From positions 8,285,124 to 8,349,123 of the forward strand of contig NC_134775.1 in NCBI RefSeq assembly GCF_050436995.1: DNA of 64,000 bases. The letters are read 5' to 3'. The position numbers and the translations under genes are program-made. This DNA is from Anticarsia gemmatalis. Taxonomy: Eukaryota; Arthropoda; Insecta; Lepidoptera; Erebidae. The notes below the pieces were generated by a model. It had not been told where the DNA came from. It ran no database searches and saw only the letters and a program-made list of their open reading frames with translations. Below are positions 31,093 through 40,186 of this stretch, in pieces (position 1 is the first letter of the stretch; every line of letters starts with the position of its first letter).

Positions 31093-31314
31093 TTACGGGA
31101 CGAAATTGACGCTGTTTGCTCCCTGGTTGCCGTTTCTTTGCACGAACTTGCGCAAACGATGTCTGCAGCGATAATACAGCAGATAGGCGATTGCCGTGAG
31201 TAGCAGTGCTGTTAATATCGCCAAATACATGTCCAGGTGTGTTATAGAGGCACTTTGCTGGCCGCCGGCAGATTGGGCGATGATGACTTCTTCCTTGCTT
31301 TGTCCTTTGCCCAT
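31093..31314 (-). CDS. Small third ORF of Gypsy: predicted membrane protein
   Basis: A 73-aa intact frame between pol and the 3' LTR, in the position where env lies in some Gypsy elements. It starts MGKGQSKEE, fitting the N-myristoylation pattern (Gly2, Ser6). It then has one hydrophobic stretch of about 20 residues near positions 30-50 (YLAILTALLLTAIAYLLYY), followed by a basic cytosol-type tail (RCRHRLRKFVQR). It is much too short for an envelope glycoprotein and has no signal peptide. I infer a membrane-associated accessory protein. Function unknown. Confidence 0.55.
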   Translation of the reverse strand: MGKGQSKEEVIIAQSAGGQQSASITHLDMYLAILTALLLTAIAYLLYYRCRHRLRKFVQRNGNQGANSVNFVP

Positions 31315-31457
31315 GGTCGATGTTAGCGTAGGATGCTGGATCTGATACGCACAGGATGAGCTGTGTTAGTGGAATGATTAGTTTCGATTATTTATTTAAT
31401 TATTCTGTAATAATGATGATGATCTAATGTAAACATAGCTTCTGGTGTCTTCCATAT

Positions 31458-31784
31458 TTAGAGTGCAAACCGAACCACCGGCTTAATAATGCGGCCTGAT
31501 TTAGTGCACTTTGTTTGAATTTGATGCTCTTTGTTTATTGGTTTCAATACATCTCTGCATGCTGCCTTTGTATTTGTAGTCGTGATATTACGTGTTGTTA
31601 ACTGCGAGTTATGATCTAATAAACAAAACGCTGGTTTCAATCTGTCTATTGAAATGGTTGAACTCTTGTTACCCATTTCGACTGTATAAAACTTAGGGTT
31701 CTTTTCCAAAACTTTATATGGTCCTTCGTATGCTGGAGTTAAAGGTTTCTTTACCATGTTGTTTCTTATAAACACATTGTGCAT
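31458..31784 (-). pseudogene. Gypsy integrase C-terminal domain
   Basis: Frame-shifted by one base from the integrase core at about 31784. It reads NVFIRNNMVKKPLTPAYEGP and YKVLEKNPKFYTVEMGN, the GPY/F-type module found at the end of Gypsy integrases, and continues in a polar tail to the stop at 31458. Confidence 0.75.
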
Positions 31785-32651
31785 TGATCCATTTCAGGGT
31801 GAATAAATGTAGAGTTCTTCGAGTATGTCCGCGTGTGAACGGGTTTCAGATTTTTTATATTGTTCTGTAGTTCCCATTCATCTGGTGACTTTGTGTACGT
31901 AGTAGGTACGAAAAATTCGCCTGGTAATCTTATACTACTGCCGTATACCATTTGTGCGGGACTGATGTTGTCCTCGTTACGTAATGCAGTTCGTAATCCT
32001 AATAACACGGTCGGTAGTTCATGTGACCAATTCTCGGAATTTCCTCTGGCTACTAACGCTACTAATGCTGTTTTCATACATCTATGCCACCGTTCTACGA
32101 TGCCATTAGACATGGGATGATAAGCAGTAGTCCTTATTTTTTTTATACCCATAAGCTTTGCCAAATCTTGAAATAGTTGTGACTCAAACTGACGGCCTTG
32201 ATCTGTTGTGATTTTGACAGGACATCCGAAACGTGTTTTCCATTGGTTGTATAGAACCTTTGCCACCGTGTGTGCTGTTATATCCTTAACGGGTATGGCT
32301 TCGGGCCACCGTGTAAAACGATCAATCATTGTAATTATGTACTTGTTTTCTTTTGATACGGGTAAAGGGCCCACGATGTCCATGTGCAGATGTTCAAAAC
32401 GAGCTGAGTTAGGAAAACTGCATACTGGTGCTGAATTGTGTCTGTTAATTTTAGTTTTTTGGCAAGATATGCATTCTTTCGTCCACTTCCCGACTTCTTT
32501 ATTCATATTTGGCCAAAAATGTGTACTTGCAATGAGGCTTCGTGTGGTGCGAATTCCTGGATGATGAGTCATATGCATAGTGTCAAACACTTGTTTACGT
32601 AGAGACACTGGTATGTAGGGACGGTTTTTTTCCATAGATACATCTATACTA
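31766..32651 (-). pseudogene. Gypsy integrase core
   Basis: Inserts element DNA into the chromosome. The HHCC zinc-binding region is visible (HHPGIRTTRSLIAS...CISC), followed by the DDE catalytic core: HLHMDIVGPLPV, TDQGRQFESQLF, and HPMSNGIVERWHR. The start of the longer reading frame (32767) lies in the Helitron. The real frame came through from the RNase H side. It ends by frameshift at 31766. Confidence 0.85.
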
Positions 32652-32893
32652 TCTATACTAATATTATAAAGCTGAAGAGTTTGTTTGTTTGTTTGTTTGT
32701 TTGAACGCGCTAATTTCGGAAAGTACTGGTCCGATTTGAAAAATTCTTTCAGTGTTAGATAGCCCATTTATCGAGGAAGGTTATAGGCTATATATCATCA
32801 CGCTACGACCAATAGGAGCAGAGTAACAGTGAAAAATGTTACAAAAACGGGGAAAATTATGATGACGCAAGCGAAGTTGCGCGGGTCAGCTAG
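32652..32893 (+). mobile_element. Non-autonomous Helitron copy c, inserted in Gypsy pol
   Basis: 242 bp, starting TCTATACTAATATTATAAAG and ending GCGGGTCAGCTAG. The base before is A and the base after is T. The terminal hairpin CGCAA...TTGCG lies 8 nt before CTAG. Removing exactly these 242 bp makes the Gypsy pol frame continuous between RNase H and integrase. This is the best-preserved copy in the window. Confidence 0.9.
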
Positions 32894-33600
32894 TCGCACC
32901 ATAAATTCTGACCATTGTCGATTTTGAAGTTTTTCATTTTCAAAGACTTGTTTTTCAGTAGGTTTTCTATATCATGTTTATTCTGCAATTTTGCTACTTC
33001 TTGCCAGTTCAAGGTGGATGGACAGTCAATTTCACAAATTCGGGAAAGCGCATCGGCTACCGGGTTTTTGTCCCCGCTGAGATGTCGTATGTCAGTGGTA
33101 AACTGAGATATGAAATCCAAATGTCATGTGCGACGCGGGGTTTCGGTTTTCCTTGTACTTGATTTTGTAAAGGCATAGCTTAGTGGCTTATGATCTGTGT
33201 ACACGATTACCTCTCGCCCTTCGATAAGGTCTCTGAAGTAGGTAATTGACATGTATATGGCTAGGAGTTCCCGGTCGTACGTGCTATATTTTTGTTGTGT
33301 AGGGCTCAATGTTTTTGAGTAATATGCGAGCGGGCACCATTTTCCTTCGAGATTTTGTTGTAAGGCTGCTCCTACACCTGTAGCTGATGCATCTGTCATG
33401 ATGGCTACGGGTGCTTTTTCAGAGGGTGTGGACAGAGTGACGGCTTTCTTTAAACTCTCTTTGCAGTTGAATGCATAAATTGAATTTTCCGTCCAATTTA
33501 TAGGGCTGTTATCGTTTTTCCGTGAGTTCCGTAAACAATTGTTGAGGGCTGCTTGATGTTGCGCTATGTCAGGCAAATTACTTCTGTAGAAATTTAGCAT
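32894..33600 (-). pseudogene. Gypsy RNase H and linker
   Basis: 33600-33124 contains the tether and RNase H (MTDASATGVGAALQQN, TYDRELLAIYMSITYFRDLI, VYTDHKPLSYAF). A TGA at about 33121-33123, probably from a CGA arginine codon, interrupts the same frame. The linker DFISQFTTDIRHLSGDKNPV, VADALSR follows. The frame ends artificially at the Helitron. RNase H degrades the RNA strand during reverse transcription. Confidence 0.85.
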
Positions 33601-34831
33601 TCCCAGGAATCTACGTACAACTCTTGAACAGTGTTGGGTTTAGGATACTCCGTGATAATTTTAACGCGGTCCGGATGAGGTTTAATGCCGTCTTTTGTTA
33701 TTCGATATCCAAGAAAATCAATTTCTGTTTTACCAAACTCACATTTAGGAAGATTGATGCGTATGCCGTATTTTTGGAATCGTTGAAAGATTTCTTCGAG
33801 TAACTTGCGGTTCTGTTTGTGAGATACAGATGGGCAGAAAACATCGTCGACGAAACAGAAAACATCGAGGCCTTGTAACACTGAGTTTATGAACCGCTGA
33901 AATGTTTGGCCGGCGTTTCTTAGGCCAAAAGGCATTCGCGGAAATTCGTACGGTCCAAAAGGTGTTGTAATGGCTGTTTTTTCTACTTCATATACTGGCA
34001 GGTGATGATATGCTTTTTGAAGGTCAATCCTTGAGAAAATTTTCTTTCCGTGCAGGATGTTGGTAAAATTGTGAACTCGCGGTATTCCATATCTATCTGG
34101 TGTTGTGATTGCATTTAATCGGCGGTAATCGCCACATAGACGTAATTCTCCATTCTTTTTCTTCACAACGTGCAACGGACTGCACCATGGACTGTTGGAA
34201 GGTCGACATATACCCAGGTCTACCATCTGTTCGATTTCCTTTTTAACTTTGTGGTATATGTCTGAACGGATAGGTCTTGCCTTGCAATGTATTGGTCCTC
34301 CTGTCGATATAATATGATGCACTGTATCATGTTTCATGGGTTCTTTGTTGTCCAGAGGTTTCAATATATCTGGGTACTTGTTCACTAAATCGCTGTACAG
34401 TCCTTGGGCGTTAAGTGCTCGAATAGTAGGTTCTGAACAGGGTGTAAAAATTCCTCGAGAGTATAATCCTGTAGTTCCATCGATTAATCGTTTGTTGCGC
34501 ATATCAACAAGTATATTGTGATAACTCAAGAAATCAGCGCCGAGTATCGGGTTTCGAACGTCGGCTACTACGAATGTCCACCGAAAAGGTCGACGTACGC
34601 TCAAATCAATCGTCAGCGTTTTCTCGCCATATGTTTTGATCTCAGAACCATTAGCAGCTGTTAATCTATAATTAGAACAATACTGTGGGTTTATAATATT
34701 TTTCTTGGGAAGTACCGATATATTTGCGCCGGTATCTATTAAAAAACGATAACCACCTTTTCGGTCAGTTACGCATAGACGGTTTGATACATATACTGCG
34801 CAGACCTCCGTCGCTGCCTGCGCGCACTCTA
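33594..34831 (-). pseudogene. Gypsy protease and reverse transcriptase
   Basis: From the frame entered after gag: KGGYRFLIDTGANISVLPK (aspartic protease DTG at about 34736), VVADVRNPILGADFLSY, then RT motifs SPWCSPLHVVKKKNGELRLC, FSRIDLQKAYHHLPV, MPFGLRNAGQTFQRFI and CFVDDVFCP (FVDD). There is no methionine at the protease start because this region is expressed by frameshifting from gag. A two-base insertion at about 33615 in the motif TVQEL... region throws it out of frame with RNase H. Confidence 0.85.
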
Positions 34832-35707
34832 GTTTCCCGAGTTCGAATTCTTACTCCAGGCACATGGAGATTCGCATCGGCGAGCTTGTTCACGGAAACG
34901 GAAATGGTACTTGCATAAGCGATTAGTGTCTCTAGTTTGCGACTTGTGAAATCCAGATCTGGATTGCGATCGTGTTTGATATCCAGGGGATCTACTGCGC
35001 CGGTTGTTGAACATATATCGTAAAGTTGAGACTTCCATGGACAGATTGTCGATTTTGGTCGCTAGTTCAGCAATGTGTGGATCTGTATGATTGGTTAGGG
35101 TTTGTCCGACCGCTGATATCTCTACGGACTGCGTGTTTTCGTGAATTTTGTCGGCTATGATAGCAAGTTTCTCAAGTTCGTTTTCATTGCACACGGATAA
35201 AACTCCTCGAATAGAAATAGGTAATCTGCTAGACCAAAGTATTCTCAAGGTGTCGTCAGGTACGCGATTCCGTGCTAATTCTCTCATTCTTCTAAGTAGC
35301 TGTGATGGACGCTGGTCACCTAAATCCATTTCGCTCAGTAATTTCTGGAACTGTTTGGTCTCGCTTTCTTCGAAAACAGTAAGTAGTCTTGTTTTAAGGG
35401 TTTCATATTTATCCTGAGTTGGCGGGGACAGTAGCAGGTCACTCACTTGCTGCAAAGCTTCTCGGTTCAGTTTTGCTATCACTAGAGCGTATTTTGTCTC
35501 GTCGCCTTGTTTTTGAGGTTGCATTACGGTTTCGAACTGGGTGAACCATAGTCTTGGTTGGTCGGTCCAGAACTCTGGGATTCTTGATGTGACTGATATT
35601 GTAGCTAGGTCGCTGATTGCGCTGGACGACGGCGTTGGTGGAGGCTGACTCGCTGGAGGCGGCATGTTGTACTTTGTGTTCTTCGCTTGTGTCGTCGGGG
35701 TCACCAA
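34829..35707 (-). CDS. Gypsy gag
   Basis: A 292-aa intact frame for the structural protein. Pro-rich N-terminus, then the retrotransposon gag core (IPEFWTDQPRLWFTQFETVM, YALVIAKLNREALQQVSDLL, LLRRMRELARNRVPDDTLR, LPISIRGVLSV). A coiled segment follows (ELATKIDNLSMEVSTLRYMF), then an Arg/Ser-rich tail with an atypical Cys/His cluster (LCKYHFRFREQARRCESPC). It stops at a TAG (34829-34831) directly after a slippery heptamer, linking it to pol in the -1 frame. Confidence 0.85.
   Translation of the reverse strand: MVTPTTQAKNTKYNMPPPASQPPPTPSSSAISDLATISVTSRIPEFWTDQPRLWFTQFETVMQPQKQGDETKYALVIAKLNREALQQVSDLLLSPPTQDKYETLKTRLLTVFEESETKQFQKLLSEMDLGDQRPSQLLRRMRELARNRVPDDTLRILWSSRLPISIRGVLSVCNENELEKLAIIADKIHENTQSVEISAVGQTLTNHTDPHIAELATKIDNLSMEVSTLRYMFNNRRSRSPGYQTRSQSRSGFHKSQTRDTNRLCKYHFRFREQARRCESPCAWSKNSNSGN
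34832..34838 (-). promoter_or_regulatory. Candidate -1 ribosomal frameshift site, GGGAAAC
   Basis: In the gag frame the minus strand reads G GGA AAC directly before the TAG stop. This is the canonical X XXY YYZ slippery layout. Slipping back one base gives the open pol frame. The heptamer is in the correct phase. A downstream structure was not tested. Confidence 0.65.
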
Positions 35708-35711
35708 TGTG
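35690..35711 (-). other. Gypsy primer-binding site region
   Basis: Just inside the 5' LTR the minus strand reads CACAT and then TGGTGACCCCGACGAC. A TGG start is expected for pairing to the CCA end of a tRNA primer. The particular tRNA was not identified. Confidence 0.6.
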
Positions 35712-35914
35712 GTGGAGATTGAGTCTTATGTGTCGCAGCAGGTTTTGAGTGAGGATAAAATAATATAGGCACACTCGTTTGGTTGCAATGACAGAATGCA
35801 CTTTATTTAATATTGATGCATTAATATATAGGAGTAAAGATTACATCATTATTAGTCATACAATTCACACGATGTTGTTACAATACAATTAGGGCGCAGT
35901 CATTGACCGCCATA
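35712..35914 (-). repeat. Gypsy 5' LTR
   Basis: See the 3' LTR: four substitutions distinguish the two. The LTR holds A/T-rich promoter-like sequence. Its exact end is fixed by the TCAGT duplication and by the last shared bases CCGCCATA. Confidence 0.85.
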
Positions 35915-37443
35915 TCAGTATACCTATTTTCCCAAATACCTCCCGCAGAGAATCCCGCGCTCCTAAGCCGTAAATAGCGCGAATTGCTCTTTTTTGAATA
36001 ACGAAAATTGTGTCTATATCAGCAGCTCTGCCCCAAAGTAGAATACCGTAGGACAAAACGCTGTGAAAATAACCAAAGTAAACCAGTCTTGCCGTATCTA
36101 CACCAGCAAACTGTCTTACTTTTCTTATCGCATAGGCTGCGGAGCTGAGCCTGCCCGCGAGCTTTGTTATTTGGGTGCCCCATTGAAGCTTATTATCTAA
36201 GTCTACACCTAGGAAGGTTGCGGAGTTGACCATGTCTAACACCTCACCATTTAGAACTACATTCGTACCTAGATTCCTAGCGTTGGGCATGGTAAACCTA
36301 ATGCATTTCGTTTTCTTAGAATTTAACAATTAATTGTTGGCTGTAAACCAATCGAGAACCTGTGTAAGAGCACCATTTACATCGTCAAAATCTGTTTTCT
36401 TACGATGTACTTTAAATATAAGCGACGTATAATCAGCAAATAGTACAATATCACACAGATCCTGCACCTGATGTGGCAAATCATTAATATATACCAGAAA
36501 AAGAAAAGGACCAAGGATAGAGCCCTGCGGTACCCCTAAACTAACTGCAGATCCAGTGGATCTTGACCCATTGATATCTGTATACTGTACTCTCTCAGAC
36601 AAGTAGGATGCAAGTAGGTCAAATGCCACATCCCCAATCCCATAGAATTTAAGTTTATATAAAAGAGTATTGTGGTCAACACAATCAAACGCTTTGGAGA
36701 GATCGCAGAATACCCCAATAGCATCCTGCGACGCTTCCCAAGCATCGAAAATATGCCTAATAAGTGTGACCCCTGCATCGATGGTAGATCGACCCTTTGT
36801 AAAGCCAAACTGTTTGCTGTGGAGTAAATTATACAAACTGAAATGGCTCTCTAATTGCTCTAATATAGCCCTTTCAAATATTTTACTGAGAGCAGGCAAG
36901 ATGGATATTGGCCTAAAGTTACTGGGCTCACTTTTGCATCCGTTTTTAAACAAGGGAATTATCTTACTGTGCTTCATTAAATTAGGAAACACACCTACAT
37001 CTACACATCGATTAAAAGTTGCAGCTAAGTGAGGCGCTACCTCAGCGATAATACTCTCAAGTAACTTTACAGAAATTCCCCACAAGTCCGCTGTATTTTT
37101 TGAATTAAGCGACTTGAATACTCTGATTACGTCAGAGGGGTTTATAAGCCTAAAATAAAATGAGACATTGCACTGACCCACATTGCTCCTAAGTAATGAT
37201 CCTGCTTTAGCGGTAGAGGAATTTAAGGAACTAGTCGTAATGACTGGTATGTCAGAAAAATTATTGTTAAATGTTTGAGCTACGCCTAGGCTATCTGTAA
37301 TAACCCGATTGTTAACATTTAATTTCAAGTCGTGATCAGGTGGTGACGATCTTCCTGTTTCATTGTTGATAATATTCCAAGTTGTTTTTATTTTATTGTT
37401 GGAATTTTTGATCTTGTTGCTTAAGTACAAAGACTTGTTATCC
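35915..37443 (-). pseudogene. CR1/Jockey-like LINE ORF2 (RT), 5' part
   Basis: Minus-strand RT with FPNLMKHSKIIPLFKNG, SEPSNFRPISILPALSKIFE, HSKQFGFTKGRSTIDAGV, VFCDLSKAFDCVDH (motif A), LGVPQGSILGPFLFLVYIND (motif B). Motif C reads FADYTSLIF, so the second catalytic Asp is Tyr (codon 36431-36429). A TAA at 36327-36329 splits it from LNSKKTKCIRF and the thumb (to 35915), which joins 30701 across the Gypsy. The 5' end is truncated at about 37443 against a transposase fragment. Confidence 0.8.
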
Positions 37444-37740
37444 TGAATAAATAAAAAAAATCACTGGCCACCGCGTTCTCCGGATTTAACCCCACTAGAC
37501 TTTTTTCTATGGGGTTACATAAAAGAAAAAGTGTTCGCGAGTGAGTGCTATTCGAGTGATGAAATGCACCGTAGAATAGAGGATGCATTTGCTAAACTGC
37601 GTGCGGAGTGTATCGAGGACGCTTCGCTGATGCCGCGGCTACATGCAGAGACTTTGAGGCGCTCTCAACTCTGCGAGCGTGTTGGTGTCGGACACAAACC
37701 TCATCTCATGAGTAGTAATCGTACGTAATTGAGGTAAGTG
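37444..37740 (+). pseudogene. Transposase C-terminal fragment (DDE-type)
   Basis: From about 37462 it reads HWPPRSPDLTPLDFFLWGYI, KEKVFASECYSSDEMHRRIE, then LHAETLRRSQLCERVGV, ending at 37728. The WPPRSPDLTPLDFFLWG block is the hallmark end of the catalytic core in insect mariner-type transposases with DUF4817-like N-termini. Its 5' part was removed or displaced by the adjacent LINE. It may belong to the same original copy as 28787-29210. Confidence 0.65.
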
Positions 37741-38114
37741 AGTGTTCATAACAATTTGCTATTATCAGCACCTGATGTTATTTATTCATTCATTTGGGAA
37801 TTATTTTTTAATTTCGCGTACGTCTAAGTAGGCATGCAGGGTTTTTTTATTTTTGATTTTATGAATTTACGAATTTTTACGAATGGGCGGCGTGTGCGGC
37901 AGCGGCTCTCTTTGATAGTTCGAGCAGTTCGCTCGCGGAAGACGGAAGCTCTTCACCGGTTTAGTTATGTCGTGTTCGTCGTGTCGTGTGTGAACTGTTG
38001 TTTATTATTACTTGTTATTGTTTCGGTTTTGTGTCGTTAGTGTTTTTATCGTTATTAGTTTTGTTACTCTTATTCTGGAAGTGCAGTTGTATTAGTGAAT
38101 ACGAAGAATTGTTG

Positions 38115-38238
38115 ATGTGTTTTGGCGAAGCTCGTGGAAGTGCAGGGCGTGCTCTGCATCTGAACGTCCAGAATCCAAACTCTCGCCATACACCAGATAA
38201 TCGCATGTTCATTGATATTGATAACAATTTGTTTTAGC
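38115..38238 (+). pseudogene. Transposase N-terminal fragment in foldback left arm
   Basis: Reads MCFGEARGSAGRALHLNVQN, then diverges. This matches the start of the 28787 copy (CYGEARG.A.RALNL.VQ). The DNA-binding domain is cut after about 25 residues by the internal deletion. Confidence 0.6.
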
Positions 38239-38368
38239 ACTTTCTTGTTATTGGTTACTTTTTGCTAGTATTGTTTGATTTCACGTTACGGCTTTTGTAA
38301 CATATGGGCCTGCCTACAATACAATAAACGATACGTAAGACTGTTATCTAATGATAGCGTTGCATACA

Positions 38369-39040
38369 AGTGAGCGCATAGACGCGTTTGTATGCGTACG
38401 TACCTACGACATGACGCGGCATGCCGACGCACGGCGCGCCGCGCGGCGCCGCCGTTGTGAACTAACTACCTACTGTGCAACTACAATACAATAAGCAATT
38501 TCATAGGCGTGCGTATGGATACGTCGCGTTGTTCATGATACATTGAGCGCTCAAAAATGACTAACTCGGGAACCAATCATTACCGAGAAAAATTATTAAG
38601 GTAAATTTTGTGCATGTAGTGCCACAAAATTAACACTGAAGTTTTCGGTTAACCGTTGTTTACACCCTGTATAATGAGTTTAATTATCACTAATTCACAA
38701 TAAATGCAGTCTTATGCTTAAACAAAAATAACGAATCAACTTTAACTGTATGTAATTCCCTAATGTAACACACCTATCGGAATCGTTATGTGATCGCCCC
38801 GACTCACGACGATGGGAGTGGTGCATATGCGCATTATGCATACACCTGCACCCAGGGTGGAGTGCGGGGCTATGTGCAAATTCCGTTAGAAGGACGGGCA
38901 TACCCACTAAAACGCCACATGTGTCCTTATAACAAGGGCCCTCATCACAAATGGTGCCCGAAGCACAAAATATTGTTCCACATGCCGATGAGTCGGACAT
39001 AACAACCCAAAAGCAACACTCTAAAGGACCTCTATCTGGA
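38369..39040. other. Spacer of the foldback element, non-coding
   Basis: No supported gene. The patch 38410-38460 is almost pure G/C. A CCTACTGTGCAACTACAATACAATAAGC-like sequence near 38467 partly repeats the arm's inner end. A short proline/histidine frame around 38790-39000 has no recognisable similarity. Confidence 0.4.
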
Positions 39041-39236
39041 GTATGCAACGCTAGCATTAGATAACAATCTTAATATGTATCGTTTATTGATTCGTAAGTA
39101 GGCTCGTATGTTATAATAGCCTATTGTAAAATTGTAAATAGGTACCTACTTGCCTTACGTGAAATCAAACAATAATAGTGAAATATAACCAATAATAAGA
39201 AAGTGCTAAAACAAATTGTTATCAATGTCAATGAAC

Positions 39237-39360
39237 ACGCGACTACCTGGTGTATGGCGAGAGTTTGACTAAGTACTTTTGGATTCTGGACATACAGGTG
39301 CAGAACACGCCGTGCACTTCCACGTGCTTCACCATAACATTTCTTCCTATTCACAAACAC
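39237..39360 (-). pseudogene. Transposase N-terminal fragment in foldback right arm
   Basis: Reads KCYGEARGSARRVLHLYVQN and then VLSQTLAIHQVVACS, the inverted equivalent of the left-arm fragment with its own small differences. The hydrophobic residues after it come from out-of-frame non-coding DNA. Confidence 0.6.
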
Positions 39361-39612
39361 AACTGCACTTCGAAAACAATAATAACAAAAATAATAACAA
39401 TAAAAACACTAACAACACCAAACCGAAACAATAACAAATAATAATAAACAACAGTTCACACACGACACGACGAACACAACATAACGAACGACACCGGTAA
39501 AAGAGCTTCCGTCTTCCGCGACGGCGCAAGCGAACTGCTCGAATTATCAAAGAGAGCCGCCGGGGCCGCTCCGCACACTCGCGCCGCCTCGCCCGCACCC
39601 CGCGACAAGTTA

Positions 39613-39950
39613 AGGCAGGTCCAGACATGGATTATTGCCCGAACCGATCACCGTATCCGTATCGTCGACGTGTATCATGATCGCATGTATGGACTGGTAA
39701 TAATACGCGTATCATGATACGCGATCTCGATACGCCGTTATGATACGGCCCGTCCCATGTCGTGTCAGTTTTTGTCCGATCATCAAAAGCAGAAACTGAA
39801 CTGGACAATTTGATACGTGATCATGACTATTGTGAAAATACGGGTACGGAGCAAATCCGAGGCGTCCATAACTTGATACGGGGCTTGATACAATACGCAG
39901 ATACGGATACGGTGATAGGATCGAGCAAATGATCATGTCTGGACCCGGCT
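39613..39950. mobile_element. Harbinger-type MITE, 338 bp, palindrome-rich
   Basis: Flanked by TTA on both sides (39610-39612 and 39951-39953). Ends: AGGCAGGTCCAGACATG left, AGCCGGGTCCAGACATG right (inverted), with similarity continuing into CACCGTATCCGTATC. The interior is full of GATACG/CGTATC words, including a perfect 18-bp palindrome CGCGTATCATGATACGCG (39706-39723). The 3-bp TTA duplication fits PIF/Harbinger. Confidence 0.75.
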
Positions 39951-40186
39951 TTAGGTTCCCATCTTTATTACTTCCACGCGTTTTTGGCAAAGAAATCGCA
40001 CCGCGTTTGTATGAATGAGTGTATAAATATCTAATAGAAACGTTCAAGATAAAAATGGAACAATGCGACGATTCCATTTCTTTAATAATGTTCATCTAAG
40101 TTTGCGACTGAAATTAATACTTTAGCATAAATGTTAAATTGTTCATTTTAGATTTTATACTGCGTTGAACAGTATCAATAGAATCA

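Larger units (their letters stand above)
30702..35914 (-). mobile_element. Gypsy LTR retrotransposon, 5.2 kb, with nested Helitron
   Basis: Two LTRs of about 203 bp (30702-30904 and 35712-35914) differ at only four positions. The internal region encodes gag, protease, RT, RNase H, integrase and a small extra ORF, all on the minus strand. TCAGT flanks both ends. The insertion lies in a CR1/Jockey-like LINE. Damage: two frameshifts and one nonsense codon in pol, plus a 242-bp Helitron. The near-identical LTRs suggest a fairly recent insertion. Confidence 0.9.
37885..39600. mobile_element. Foldback-type element with arms of about 0.5 kb
   Basis: The left arm (about 37900-38368, +) and right arm (about 39041-39570, -) are inverted copies. 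They share GGCTCTCTTTGATA, GTCGTGTCGTGTGTGAACTG, the transposase N-terminal fragment, ACAATTTGTTTTAGCACTTT, and AATAAACGATAC near the inner ends. Both arms carry the same internal deletion of the transposase gene, so this is one element, not two random insertions. The spacer (38369-39040) has a GC-rich patch at about 38430. Confidence 0.6.

Noticed and set aside
31093..31314. Envelope gene of the Gypsy element
   Set aside because: Only 73 residues, no signal peptide, no cleavage site or fusion-type domain.
37531..37728. Independent 65-aa + strand gene
   Set aside because: It is the C-terminal end of a transposase whose frame is visible upstream to about 37462.
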